Assembly: GCA_964648695.1 (NCBI GenBank)
Contig: CAZYLH010000004.1
Coordinates: 1-55,857 of the forward strand
Origin: UBA4292 sp964648695
Lineage (GTDB): Bacteria; Bacillota; Clostridia; Lachnospirales; Lachnospiraceae
Length of the DNA: 55,857 nucleotides
Direction: 5' to 3'
Each line of letters opens with the position of its first letter. Position 1 is the stretch's first letter. Shown piece by piece: positions 43,605 to 52,405 of the stretch. The position numbers and the translations under genes are program-made. The notes beneath the pieces were generated by a model that saw nothing but the letters and a program-made list of their open reading frames with translations, did no database searches and was not told where the DNA came from.

Positions 43605-43878
43605 AAAAAAATCCTTCGCCTCCAAACACGGCTGTTTAGAGACGAAGGATATATAAATCCCACGCGGTACCACTCTAATTCATGCTCTCGCATGCACTCT
43701 CCGGTCACCACTGATGACCTCGCCCTGTAACGGTGGCATCCGTCTGCTCCTACTCCATATGTTTCAGGCAGCTGCTCCAAAGCCAGTTCCCAGTTGCTCT
43801 TCCACCGCCTCACACCAACCGGCGGCTCTCTGAAGGAATCCACAAAAGGTACTATTCCTTTTCTTCGCATTTGCTATG
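43605..43878 (-). promoter_or_regulatory. T-box leader of leuA, leucine specificity
   Basis: Minus-strand leader with the Stem I distal motif AGAGAGCCGCCGGTTGGTG, a specifier loop reading GAA-CTG-GCTTT (CTG at 43784-43786, Leu), and the T-box sequence AGAGTGGTACCGCGTGG (43660-43676). Its bulge is TGGT, matching A73 of tRNA-Leu. The terminator stem (43611-43650) ends in seven T (43605-43610 plus the stem end). Uncharged tRNA-Leu induces leuA. Confidence 0.93.
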
Positions 43879-43882
43879 GCTT

Positions 43883-43911
43883 ACTCTACCACATTTTTTT
43901 CAAAAAGTGAA
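43883..43911 (-). promoter_or_regulatory. Probable promoter of the leuA T-box
   Basis: Minus strand TTCACT (43906-43911), 17-bp spacer, TAGAGT (43883-43888). The -10 sits in GTGGTAGAGT, as in the Trp T-box promoter. Confidence 0.5.
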
Positions 43912-43929
43912 TACCTTTTTTTGCTTTTT

Positions 43930-45846
43930 TTAGGCCTGCGCTGCTTTCGGTTTGTTTCCCGTGTACAGCTGATAATAGCGGCCCTGCTGCTCGATCAGAT
44001 CATCGTGCGTTCCGCGCTCGATTATGCGACCCTTCTCCAAAACCATGATGCAGTCGCTGTTCTTTACAGTGGAAAGCCTGTGGGCGATAACAAAGGTGGT
44101 TCTTCCCTTCATCAGCTTATCCATACCATCCTGCACAAGACGCTCTGTTCTGGTATCGATGGAGCTTGTCGCCTCATCTAGAATGAGCACCGGCGGATCC
44201 GCGATAGCCGCTCTGGCGATAGCCAAAAGCTGGCGCTGACCCTGACTTAGGTTCGCACCGTCTCCGGTGAGCATGGTATCATATCCATCCGGCAAACGCC
44301 TTATAAATCCATCCGCGTTAGCCAGCTTTGCAGCTGCATAGACTTCCTCGTCGGTTGCATCAAGCTTTCCGTATCTAATATTCTCCTTAACTGTTCCGGT
44401 GAAAAGATGAGTATCCTGTAAAACAATTCCTAAGGAGTGGCGCAAATCTGCCTTCTTAATCTTATTGATGTTTATACCGTCATAGCGTATCTTTCCATCC
44501 TGAATATCATAGAAACGGTTGATGAGGTTTGTGATGGTGGTCTTTCCTGCACCGGTGGAACCTACAAACGCTATCTTCTGACCCGGTGTGGCAAACATCT
44601 TCACATCGTACAGTACGATCTTGTTTGGATCATAGCCAAAGTCCACGCCGTCAAAGACAACATCTCCGGTAAGCTCCTTGTACTCCACCTCTCCTGTTGC
44701 CTGATGAGTGTGCTTCCACGCCCAGGTGCCTGTGCGCTCCTTACACTCCACCAGCTTTCCGTCTTCCTTCTTTGCGCGGACAAGCGTTACATAGCCCTCA
44801 TCCGTCTCCGGTTCTTCATCCAAAAGGTTAAATACTCGCTCTGCTCCGGCAAGAGCCATAATCACGCTGTTAAACTGCTGGCTCACCTGGTTGATCGGCA
44901 TATTAAAGGATTTATTCAGTGTCAAAAAGCTTACAAGGGTACCCGTTGTAATTCCGCCGATACCGCTTAATGCCAGCACGCCTCCGCCTATGGCACACAC
45001 TACATAGCTCAAATTTCCGAGCTGAGAATTGATAGGTCCCATAATGCTTGAGTAGCGGTTTGCAAAGTTAGCACTGTCATAGAGCTTATCATTTAACACA
45101 TTAAATTTCTCTAAGGATTCCTCCTCGTGGCAGAAGACCTTTACCACCTTCTGGCCATCCATCATCTCCTCAATATAGCCGTTTACCGCACCTAAGTCTC
45201 TCTGCTGAGCTACAAAATAAAGGCTAGAGAGGCTCGCGCACTTCCTTGAGAAAAACAGCATGATGCACACCATAACAAAGGTGAGCAGTGTCAGAGGGAT
45301 GTTTAAAAAGATCATGCTAAAGGTTACCCCTAAGATGGTCACCGCGCTGTTGATGCACTGCGGGATACTCTGACTGATCATCTGTCGCAGGGTATCGACA
45401 TCGTTTGTGTAGATGGACATGATATCTCCATGCGCGTTAGTGTCAAAATATTTAATCGGGAGGCTCTCCATGTGAGTAAAGAGATCCTCTCTTAATCTCA
45501 TCATGGTTCCCTGTGTCACTGTTACCATCGTGCGGGCATTTACATAAGATGCCAGCACACCAATGGCGTAAAAGATTCCCACCCTAAGCATCGCCTGAGC
45601 AAGGGCGGAAAAATCCGGGTTGTTAGTGCCAATCATTGGCATGATATAGTCGTCAATCAGGCTCTGTGTAAACAGGGTACCCTGAATGCTTGAAAACACC
45701 GTGAGTAAAATACATATAAGCACAACTATACAGTGAACGGTATATGTTTTAAACACATATCCCATGAGCCGCATAAACAGCTTTCCGGGATTTTTAATCT
45801 CTTGCTTTGGGCCCATCTGTCTTGGCCCTAGTCCTGGTCCTGGCAT
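43930..45846 (-). CDS. ABC exporter half-transporter with consensus ATPase site
   Basis: 638 aa: six-helix membrane domain, then an ATPase domain with Walker A GSTGAGKTT, signature LSQGQRQLLAIARAA (Gln for the usual Gly, common in one half of heterodimers) and Walker B LILDEATSSIDTRTE. An extra segment of about 50 residues (EETDEGYVTLVRAKKEDGKL onward) lies between the two. Overlaps the preceding half-transporter by 1 bp. Heterodimeric multidrug-type exporter (BmrCD/EfrCD-like). Confidence 0.93.
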   Translation of the reverse strand: MPGPGLGPRQMGPKQEIKNPGKLFMRLMGYVFKTYTVHCIVVLICILLTVFSSIQGTLFTQSLIDDYIMPMIGTNNPDFSALAQAMLRVGIFYAIGVLASYVNARTMVTVTQGTMMRLREDLFTHMESLPIKYFDTNAHGDIMSIYTNDVDTLRQMISQSIPQCINSAVTILGVTFSMIFLNIPLTLLTFVMVCIMLFFSRKCASLSSLYFVAQQRDLGAVNGYIEEMMDGQKVVKVFCHEEESLEKFNVLNDKLYDSANFANRYSSIMGPINSQLGNLSYVVCAIGGGVLALSGIGGITTGTLVSFLTLNKSFNMPINQVSQQFNSVIMALAGAERVFNLLDEEPETDEGYVTLVRAKKEDGKLVECKERTGTWAWKHTHQATGEVEYKELTGDVVFDGVDFGYDPNKIVLYDVKMFATPGQKIAFVGSTGAGKTTITNLINRFYDIQDGKIRYDGININKIKKADLRHSLGIVLQDTHLFTGTVKENIRYGKLDATDEEVYAAAKLANADGFIRRLPDGYDTMLTGDGANLSQGQRQLLAIARAAIADPPVLILDEATSSIDTRTERLVQDGMDKLMKGRTTFVIAHRLSTVKNSDCIMVLEKGRIIERGTHDDLIEQQGRYYQLYTGNKPKAAQA

Positions 45847-47636
45847 TACAGCTCACCTCCGTTTTCATCAAAATCGCCGCCGCCCTCAGTCTGGGATTCA
45901 TATACGTCGCGGTATATCTCGTTGGTCTTAAGCAGCTCCTCATGCGTGCCAAAGCCGTTCACCTCGCCGTTGTCCATGACGATGATACGGTCTGCATTCT
46001 GAACAGAGCTTATACGCTGAGCGATGATCAGTTTGGTGGTGTTTGGAATCTCCTCCGCAAAGGCCTTTCTAATCCTTGCATCCGTAGCGGTATCAACCGC
46101 ACTGGTTGAATCGTCCAAAATCAGCACCTTGGGCTTCTTTAACAGCGCTCTGGCTATGCAAAGTCTCTGCTTTTGTCCGCCGGAGACATTGGTTCCGCCC
46201 TGTTCAATATGCGTATTGTACTTATCAGGCATTGCCTCTATAAAATCATCAGCACAAGCCAGCTTGCACGCCCGTTTACACTCCTCCTCGGTGGCGTTTT
46301 TGTCTCCCCACCGAAGGTTTTCTAAGATGGTTCCTGAAAACAGGACGTTTTTTTGCAGTACCACGGACACCTCGTTTCTTAAGGTTTCCAGATCATAATC
46401 CCTAACGTCCACACCGCCGACACTTACGCCGTGGCGGGAAATCACATTGCCAGACTCGTCTTTATCCACCTGCTCATTCACATCATACAGACGGCTTATC
46501 AAGTTTACAAGGCTGGACTTGGCGCTTCCGGTACCTCCGATGATTCCTATCGTCTCACCGGCCTTAATAGTAATATCAATATCCTTAAGGACATTTTCGC
46601 CAGCGCCCTTCTTATAAGAGAAGTTTACATGATCAAAGCGGATGCTTCCGTCCTTTACCTCCATCACAGGATTCTTAGGATTTACAATGTCCGTCTTCTC
46701 ATTAAGCACCTCACAGATACGATGCGCACTTGCCACGGACATTGTCATCATAACAAAGATCATGGACAGCATCATCAGGTTCATCAAAATATTCATGCAG
46801 TATGCCAAAAGGCTTGTAAGATTTCCGGTGGTCAGGCTCTCTGATACGATAAGCTGAGCTCCAAACCAGCTGATTAGCAGAATACAGGAATAAACCGCTG
46901 CATTCATGATAGGTGTGTTAAACGCCAAAATCCCCTCTGCCTTTGTGAACATTTTGTAGAGAACGCCATTGGCTTTCTTAAAGCGCTCCTTCTCATAGTC
47001 CTCTCGCACATAAGCCTTCACCACGCGGATGGCGGAGACATTTTCCTGCACGCTGGCATTTAAGTCATCATATTTTTTAAACACCTGATTAAAATAGCGC
47101 ATGGTGCTTACCATAATTGTGCCCAAAATCAGTGCCAGCACAATAACCGCCACCAGATAAATGCTTGCAAGCCTGGGGCTGATAGAAAACGCCATAATCA
47201 TGGCGATGATCAAGCTGAACGGAGATCTAAAGCACATCCTAAGCAGCATCATATATGCATTTTGCAGGTTGGTTACATCAGTGGTCATACGGGTAACCAG
47301 GCCCGCTGTTGAAAATTTATCAATATTTGAAAAGGAAAAGGTTTGTATGTTTTCATACATGGCCTTTCTTAAGTTCCTTGCAAAGCCCGCGGAAGCCTTT
47401 GAACCAAATACACCGCCCAAGATTCCAGCAATCAGCCCCACAAGAGCCGCTAAGATCATGAGTCCGCCTGTTACGTAGACGTGATTCATATCCCCTTTTT
47501 GGATACCGTCATCGATAATGGAAGCCATGAGAAGAGGTATCACCATCTCCATCGCCACTTCCAGGATCATAAACAAAGGCGTGATTATGGAAGGGATTTT
47601 AAATTCCTTAATCTGCGCCCCCAGCGTCTTTATCAT
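45846..47636 (-). CDS. ABC exporter half-transporter with degenerate ATPase site
   Basis: 596 aa. Six-helix membrane domain plus ATPase. The Walker A is GGTGSAKSS (Ala before the Lys where Gly is usual), and Walker B is followed by Asp instead of the catalytic Glu (LILDDSTSAVDTATD). That is the degenerate site expected in one partner of a heterodimer. Signature VSGGQKQRLCIARAL is intact. Stop and the next start overlap as TAATG. Regulated by the adjacent MarR-family gene. Confidence 0.93.
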   Translation of the reverse strand: MIKTLGAQIKEFKIPSIITPLFMILEVAMEMVIPLLMASIIDDGIQKGDMNHVYVTGGLMILAALVGLIAGILGGVFGSKASAGFARNLRKAMYENIQTFSFSNIDKFSTAGLVTRMTTDVTNLQNAYMMLLRMCFRSPFSLIIAMIMAFSISPRLASIYLVAVIVLALILGTIMVSTMRYFNQVFKKYDDLNASVQENVSAIRVVKAYVREDYEKERFKKANGVLYKMFTKAEGILAFNTPIMNAAVYSCILLISWFGAQLIVSESLTTGNLTSLLAYCMNILMNLMMLSMIFVMMTMSVASAHRICEVLNEKTDIVNPKNPVMEVKDGSIRFDHVNFSYKKGAGENVLKDIDITIKAGETIGIIGGTGSAKSSLVNLISRLYDVNEQVDKDESGNVISRHGVSVGGVDVRDYDLETLRNEVSVVLQKNVLFSGTILENLRWGDKNATEEECKRACKLACADDFIEAMPDKYNTHIEQGGTNVSGGQKQRLCIARALLKKPKVLILDDSTSAVDTATDARIRKAFAEEIPNTTKLIIAQRISSVQNADRIIVMDNGEVNGFGTHEELLKTNEIYRDVYESQTEGGGDFDENGGEL

Positions 47637-47650
47637 GTACTATTTCCTCC

Positions 47651-48100
47651 TTATTCATTTTCTTGCACGAATGTGCGAAGTTTTTCCAAAACTTCCCTAA
47701 ATACTTTCAGCTCTTCTCTTTTGACGCCCACAAGCATATTGCTCTCCGCCTCCATAATCCTGTCCCGCACAAGGTTGTGAATGCGAATGCCCTCCCCTGT
47801 CGGAAGGAGTCTTTTTAATCTGGCATCTTTTTCTGAGCTTATCCTGGTAATCAACCCCTTTTTTTCCATATTCTTAAGGATACTTGTGACAGAGGAGCCG
47901 CGGATACGAAACTCCGTCTCTATATCCCTCTGATAAAGGGGCTGATTTTGCTGGTGCCACATCACAATCATCCCAAGGATCCGTCCCTGGCCGCCGTTAA
48001 GCTCCTCGCATGGCATCTGACGGTCGATATAGCGGCGCAGCATCGTTGAGGTTACAAAGATGTCCTTTCCTATCTCGTAGCCTTGATTTGTCTTTTGCAA
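47651..48100 (-). CDS. MarR-family transcriptional regulator
   Basis: 149 aa. The winged helix reads LYQRDIETEFRIRGSSVTSILKNMEKKGLITRISSEKDARLKRLLPT. It is the first gene of an operon with two ABC half-transporters (15 bp to the next), so it likely senses a toxic compound and releases the exporter. A perfect palindrome (48178-48210) at its start site is the probable operator, implying autoregulation. Confidence 0.92.
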   Translation of the reverse strand: MQKTNQGYEIGKDIFVTSTMLRRYIDRQMPCEELNGGQGRILGMIVMWHQQNQPLYQRDIETEFRIRGSSVTSILKNMEKKGLITRISSEKDARLKRLLPTGEGIRIHNLVRDRIMEAESNMLVGVKREELKVFREVLEKLRTFVQENE

Positions 48101-48177
48101 TTTGCACCTCGCTTTCTATATAAACTCACTGTCGGGATCCGCTCTTTTTTTTCTTCTAAAAAGAGCCAGAAACGCAA

Positions 48178-48210
48178 AGCTTAGAAACCTAACAAATAGG
48201 TTTCTAAGCT
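48178..48210. promoter_or_regulatory. MarR-type operator, perfect palindrome
   Basis: Two 14-bp arms (48178-48191 and 48197-48210) are exactly inverted around a 5-bp spacer. The repeat begins next to the -10 box of the marR promoter, so a bound dimer would block transcription. Confidence 0.85.
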
Positions 48211-48238
48211 ATTATAAGCGATCTCTTTCATTTGTCAA
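48211..48238 (-). promoter_or_regulatory. Promoter of the MarR-ABC exporter operon
   Basis: Minus strand TTGACA (48233-48238), 16-bp spacer, TATAAT (48211-48216): full consensus at both boxes. Confidence 0.85.
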
Positions 48239-48297
48239 CCAGAAAATAATTTTTTTATTTTTCCCCGCGTGAGCCTAATAGCCCCTCGCAAAAATGC

Positions 48298-48326
48298 TTG
48301 TCACAAGTAAAAATAAATGCTATAAT
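48298..48326 (+). promoter_or_regulatory. Promoter of the small membrane protein gene
   Basis: TTGTCA (48298-48303), 17-bp spacer, TATAAT (48321-48326). Confidence 0.75.
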
Positions 48327-48361
48327 GCGGTCACTATTTGAAGTTTAGGAGGAAAGCCAAA

Positions 48362-48856
48362 ATGTTAAATACAGGCCTACCGGCAGTCCTAGCGTTTGCC
48401 ATATGGGTAAATGTCCTTCTCATTGTGCTGGCTGTGATTGTCGTTATTTTAGTTGTGCTGATGGTTATCGGCAACAAGATGCAAAAGAAGCAGATGGCGC
48501 AAAAGGAACAGATGGACGCCATGGCTCAGACCGTATCCATGCTGATCATTGACAAAAAGGTTATGCGTCTGCGTGACGCTCAGCTGCCAAAGGAAGTCTT
48601 TGAGCAGACACCCAAGTATATGCGCAGATCCAAGATCCCATTTGTCAAGGCAAAAGTTGGTTCCAGAATTATGACACTCATGTCAGATCCCAAGGTGTTT
48701 GCAGTCATTCCTGTAAAAAAAGAGATTAAGGCTGTTGTAAGTGGCATCTACATAACAGAAATTAAAAGCGTAAGGGGCGGCTTTATTCCTCAGCCCGAGC
48801 AAAAGAAAAAGAAGGGGCTCTTTGGCAGAAAAAAGAAAAAGGACAAGGATAAATAA
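48362..48856 (+). CDS. Single-pass membrane protein of unknown function
   Basis: 164 aa. One N-terminal membrane helix (about 15-38) is followed by a Met/Gln/Lys helix (QKKQMAQKEQMDAMAQ) and a small basic domain with beta character (FVKAKVGSRIMTLMSDPKVFAVIPVKKEIKAVVSGIYI), ending in a very Lys-rich tail. I do not recognise the family. The ATG at 48362 has AGGAGG; the ORF opens 8 codons earlier without one. Own promoter and terminator make it monocistronic. The basic tail suggests contact with nucleic acid or membrane lipid, a guess. Confidence 0.8.
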   Translation: MLNTGLPAVLAFAIWVNVLLIVLAVIVVILVVLMVIGNKMQKKQMAQKEQMDAMAQTVSMLIIDKKVMRLRDAQLPKEVFEQTPKYMRRSKIPFVKAKVGSRIMTLMSDPKVFAVIPVKKEIKAVVSGIYITEIKSVRGGFIPQPEQKKKKGLFGRKKKKDKDK

Positions 48857-48893
48857 CCCTTACAAAGAATTCTAAATATCTCACAAGGCGATT

Positions 48894-48940
48894 TTAGGGG
48901 CTGTAACACTTACTACTAGTGTTACAGCCCCTAATTTTTC
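48894..48940. terminator. Strong bidirectional terminator
   Basis: 17-bp perfect stem (48894-48910 with 48918-48934), 7-base loop, then TTTTT on the plus strand. It separates two convergent genes. Confidence 0.93.
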
Positions 48941-49012
48941 TCTCAGTTATCTATCGCTATTAAATTTCCTTTTCTCCTATCTCTTGACTCACATTTAGGT
49001 CGCTTTCCTATA

Positions 49013-50023
49013 TTAATAGTCAACTTCCCATTCTCTTATAGCGCCGGAATATCCATCGATGGTAAATTCATATTCCACGCCATTGTACCATATGGTGCCG
49101 TCATATTCCAATCTGCCGTCATCATAATCTGTCTCAAACTCATGGATATTGCTCACCGTAGCGCCAGGAACCTGCGCCAAGGCGATTTCCATTGCCTCAT
49201 CGGCAGTGATCGCACTGCTGCCGTCAGAAGGAGGCGTGTAGCCATTTAAGTCGTAATCAACAGAAAGAATGGATCCTGTATACGCCTCAATGGTATAGTC
49301 GTATTCAGCATAGTCGCTCGAATAAAACTCGATGTCATAGACCAGCTTACCGTCATCTCTCTCAAGCTTGGTCTTTATAAACGTCACCTGATCTGAAGTC
49401 AGCCCTGCGTGATTTAGAGCTATTTCCCGGGCTTCTTCGTCCGTGATAACATCACTACTGGTGGTGTTTGTTGTGCTAGAACTTGCAGTGGAGCTTTCTG
49501 TAGTTGCCGCCTGTGTTGTGGTGCTGGTGGAAGCCGCCGTGGTGCTGGTGGAGGCCGCCGTAGTGCTTGAGGAAGCACTGTCGCTGGTATCACTACCTAC
49601 ATCTGTTTGAGCCGTAGTGGTATCAGCGGTGTCGCTGTTAACTTCTTCCTCGGAAACATCGCTATCATCACTGGTGACCTGAGTCTCTGAACTAGCATCA
49701 TCACTGGTTGCTTCCGTCTCTGAATTAGCGCTGGCACTCTCCACTTCCGTCTGAGAGCTATCGATGATAACTCCTGTTATCGCATCGATGTCATATCGAT
49801 AGCTCATTTCATCCGCCGTAAAAGCAATCGCATAATAGTCTGTGCCATCTCTAGTCTCAAACTCTACCGTGCTAAAGGTAGCGTCAAGCTCGGATATGTC
49901 CGCAGCAGTGAATGCGATAGCTTTTGCCGCATCTTCTCCAATATAAGCTGCCTGACTGCTTTGCTGTGAGCATCCGGCAAGAACCATTAGACTGCACAAA
50001 GTAATACAAAGTTTGATTTTCAT
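49013..50023 (-). CDS. PepSY-domain lipoprotein with Ser/Thr-rich linker
   Basis: 336 aa. Signal peptide with lipobox LMVLAGC (C18). Three PepSY-like domains follow: about 27-93, then about 192-258 (ITDEEAREIALNHAGL, DYTIEAYTGSIL) and 270-336 (ITADEAMEIALAQVPG, FTIDGYSGAI). A linker of about 95 residues is rich in Ser, Thr and acidic residues, including TTAASTS repeated twice. PepSY domains act as peptidase inhibitors or propeptide folds. Located 135 bp downstream of the histidine kinase gene with its own candidate regulator site (50084-50104), so it is probably the output of the two-component system. Confidence 0.9.
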   Translation of the reverse strand: MKIKLCITLCSLMVLAGCSQQSSQAAYIGEDAAKAIAFTAADISELDATFSTVEFETRDGTDYYAIAFTADEMSYRYDIDAITGVIIDSSQTEVESASANSETEATSDDASSETQVTSDDSDVSEEEVNSDTADTTTAQTDVGSDTSDSASSSTTAASTSTTAASTSTTTQAATTESSTASSSTTNTTSSDVITDEEAREIALNHAGLTSDQVTFIKTKLERDDGKLVYDIEFYSSDYAEYDYTIEAYTGSILSVDYDLNGYTPPSDGSSAITADEAMEIALAQVPGATVSNIHEFETDYDDGRLEYDGTIWYNGVEYEFTIDGYSGAIREWEVDY

Positions 50024-50083
50024 AATATTCTCCCCTTTCTCTAATTACATCATTTCCTTTGTTGCATCTATATCCTATTGCGG

Positions 50084-50104
50084 CAACATGAAATCAACAT
50101 GAAA
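50084..50104 (-). promoter_or_regulatory. Probable OmpR/PhoB-type binding site (direct repeat, 11-bp period)
   Basis: The minus strand has TTTCATGTTG twice, start to start 11 bp (50084-50093 and 50095-50104), just upstream of a TATAGA -10-like box. Direct repeats at 11 bp are the standard layout for OmpR-family regulators, and one is encoded just upstream. Confidence 0.65.
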
Positions 50105-50158
50105 ATTTCGGAAAAAAACAAATTTTTTTGCATTTACCTGTTTTTACTTTTTTAGTGC

Positions 50159-51523
50159 TTACTGTGAGTTATCAGGCGCTATATTTTGCACCGGAAGATG
50201 CAGCGTAAAAGTGCTTCCCTGCCCCAGTGTGCTCTCCACTGTCATGCTACCCCCGTGAAGCCTTGCGATATTTTGGACAATGGAAAGCCCAAGCCCCGCG
50301 CCCTCTTTTTCACTGCGTGAGGGATCCGTTTGGTAAAAGCGCTTCCATATTTTCTCGCAGTCCTCTTCCTTAATTCCAATACCATCATCCTTAACGGACA
50401 GCCGGATTTCTTTATCACTTTGCTCTAAACTCACCCACACATGACCTTCTGGTTTTCCGTATTTAAAGCCGTTGTCGATAAGATTTTGAAGGAGTCGAGT
50501 GATAAGGTTTTCATCTACACTGGCAAAAATCCCCGGTTTAGCCAGACAGATTAACCGCTCTTTCGGATAGGGTTGCTCTTTACATACCATCTCTACCAGC
50601 TGTGTCAGATCCACCCTAGCTACAGTCGCCCTCTCACCTTGTTCTAAGCGAGTGATGGATAAGAGCTGTTCTATAAGTCTGGTCATTTTGTCTGCCTGGC
50701 GGTGGATCATGGCGATGGTTTCGTCCTGTTCCTCTTTTGTATCACAGTACTCTTTGGCATACTCACAGGCGCTTTTTATCACGGATACTGGAGTGCGAAG
50801 CTCATGGGACGCATCGGCACTAAACTGCCGCTCCGCCTCAAAGGAAGTCTCCAGCCGCACAAACATTTGATTAAAGGTGCGCGCCAACCTGCTAAACTCA
50901 TTCTCCCCCGGCGGGACTTCCACCCGCAAGCTCAAGTCGGACGCCTCATTTATCTCTTCTGCGGTGGAGATAATCCGCTCCATGGGGCGAAATGCCCGTT
51001 TTATAATGATGTATCCGCCAAGTCCGGAGATAAAAATCACCAGAGGCATAACCACCAGGGCACCCGCCATCAGATTTCTTAAAACCTGTATGTTTTTTGA
51101 CACCTCTAGTATTCCCCGGATCCACACACTGGTTTCCCAGCTTAGTGGCACGCGAAAGTCCATCACAAAAAAGACTGTATCCCCCGCGGTCACCAGTCTG
51201 ATTAGCCCATTTTCAAAAGGCTCACTTGCGGTAAATGCAACCGGGACCTGGCCCGCCAGCAGCGCCTCGCTCTGGCTATATACAAGTGAATAGACACCGT
51301 TTTCATAAAAGCTAAACCCGTCGCCGATTGTAGGATTTCCATCGGCATCAAGTGATATCTCTTCTATGTTTTCCCTAAGCGCCTGCTCAAGCTGTTCCAT
51401 TGAGGTCTGAGATGATACGGAATCTCTGATGGTAAAAAGAAATCCCAGCAAAAGTACCGCCATGAGAAGCATCAGAAAAAGATACCATATGGTGATTTTT
51501 GTTTTAATGCTGATCCTCTTCAA
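50159..51523 (-). CDS. Sensor histidine kinase
   Basis: About 454 aa. Two membrane helices flank a small extracellular sensor (about 40-140); then HAMP (AFRPMERIISTAEEI), dimerisation box with the phospho-His (FSADASHELRTPVSVI), N box LLQNLIDNGFKYG and G boxes DDGIGI and GAGLGLSIV. I prefer a TTG start at 51521-51523 since AGGAGG stands nine bases upstream; the ATG three codons earlier touches the RBS. Pairs with the adjacent response regulator, 18 bp upstream. Confidence 0.92.
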   Translation of the reverse strand: MKRISIKTKITIWYLFLMLLMAVLLLGFLFTIRDSVSSQTSMEQLEQALRENIEEISLDADGNPTIGDGFSFYENGVYSLVYSQSEALLAGQVPVAFTASEPFENGLIRLVTAGDTVFFVMDFRVPLSWETSVWIRGILEVSKNIQVLRNLMAGALVVMPLVIFISGLGGYIIIKRAFRPMERIISTAEEINEASDLSLRVEVPPGENEFSRLARTFNQMFVRLETSFEAERQFSADASHELRTPVSVIKSACEYAKEYCDTKEEQDETIAMIHRQADKMTRLIEQLLSITRLEQGERATVARVDLTQLVEMVCKEQPYPKERLICLAKPGIFASVDENLITRLLQNLIDNGFKYGKPEGHVWVSLEQSDKEIRLSVKDDGIGIKEEDCEKIWKRFYQTDPSRSEKEGAGLGLSIVQNIARLHGGSMTVESTLGQGSTFTLHLPVQNIAPDNSQ

Positions 51524-51541
51524 AACATTCATCCTCCTTTT

Positions 51542-52213
51542 TTATGGCTCTTTAATCATCCAGCCCACACCTTTAACGGTTTGTATCAGCTTTTGTTCAC
51601 GCCCGGCATCAATTTTCTTTCGCAGACGGCTCATGTACGCATCTACATTATTAGAACTGCCCGAATACTCATAATTCCAGATGCGATCCTCAATCTGAGC
51701 ACGTGATAGCACAATTCCTTTATTTCGCAAAAGATACTCCAAAATAGAATACTCCTTTGGCAAAAGCTGAATGTCCTCTCCTCCCCTCGTAACATGTCTC
51801 GCTTTCGTATCCATAACCAAATCTCCAACGGTAAAAAGGCTCGTGGTCTGCCCGCTGTGTCTGCGCGTCATCGCTCTGATGCGAGCTAATAATTCTTCAA
51901 AGCTAAAAGGCTTTATAAGGTAATCGTCCGCTCCAAGATCAAGACCTTTTACACGGTCTTCAACGCCATCCCGCGCTGTCAAAAACAGCACCGGGGTGCC
52001 ATCGTTACGCTCACGAAGCTCTTTTACCAGCGTGTATCCGTCCTTTTTTGGCATCATCACATCCATTATAATGCCGTCATATTCCGCTCCTTTTAGGTAA
52101 ACTTCCGCATCTTCACCGTTATAACACCCGTCCACCATATATCCTGCCTTTTTAAGGGCCTTTGTTATGAGCAGATTCATATCTTTCTCATCTTCTACAA
52201 CTAATATGCGCAT
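51542..52213 (-). CDS. OmpR-family response regulator
   Basis: 223 aa. Receiver domain with phospho-acceptor D51 (IIMDVMMPKKDG), then a winged-helix DNA-binding domain (LLPKEYSILEYLLRNKGIVLSRAQI, VDAYMSRLRKKID). First gene of regulator-kinase-PepSY. A TATAAT box (52287-52292 on the minus strand) lies 75 bp upstream, without a clear -35. Confidence 0.95.
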   Translation of the reverse strand: MRILVVEDEKDMNLLITKALKKAGYMVDGCYNGEDAEVYLKGAEYDGIIMDVMMPKKDGYTLVKELRERNDGTPVLFLTARDGVEDRVKGLDLGADDYLIKPFSFEELLARIRAMTRRHSGQTTSLFTVGDLVMDTKARHVTRGGEDIQLLPKEYSILEYLLRNKGIVLSRAQIEDRIWNYEYSGSSNNVDAYMSRLRKKIDAGREQKLIQTVKGVGWMIKEP

Positions 52214-52332
52214 ATGTCCGGTCTCCTCATTCTCTTTACAAAAACTTGTTCACCATCCGCAGGCTTCACCTGCCGAGATGTTTTTTATTATACAATGAGG
52301 AAGGCGCGGGCGCAAGAAGGAGAGCCATTCTT

Positions 52333-52374
52333 AAAAAACCCATCCGCATGATTCACTCATGCAGATGGGTTTTT
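52333..52374. terminator. Bidirectional terminator between the symporter and regulator genes
   Basis: AAAACCCATC-x-GCATGA pairs with TCATGC-x-GATGGGTTTT around a 5-base loop, with A/T runs on each side. It ends the symporter transcript. Confidence 0.88.
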
Positions 52375-52405
52375 ATATACAGCAAATTTATGCGCAGAAC
52401 AAAGC

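Noticed and set aside
43784..43788. A TGG (Trp) reading of the leuA specifier loop (GAACTGGCT)
   Set aside because: Aligned with the other T-box, the codon after GAA is CTG (Leu); the TGGT bulge matches A73 of tRNA-Leu, and leuA is a leucine gene.
49480..49580. Short tandem repeat (TTAASTS) as a phase-variable tract
   Set aside because: Only two copies of about 30 bp and a low-complexity linker; no homopolymer or short unit prone to slippage.
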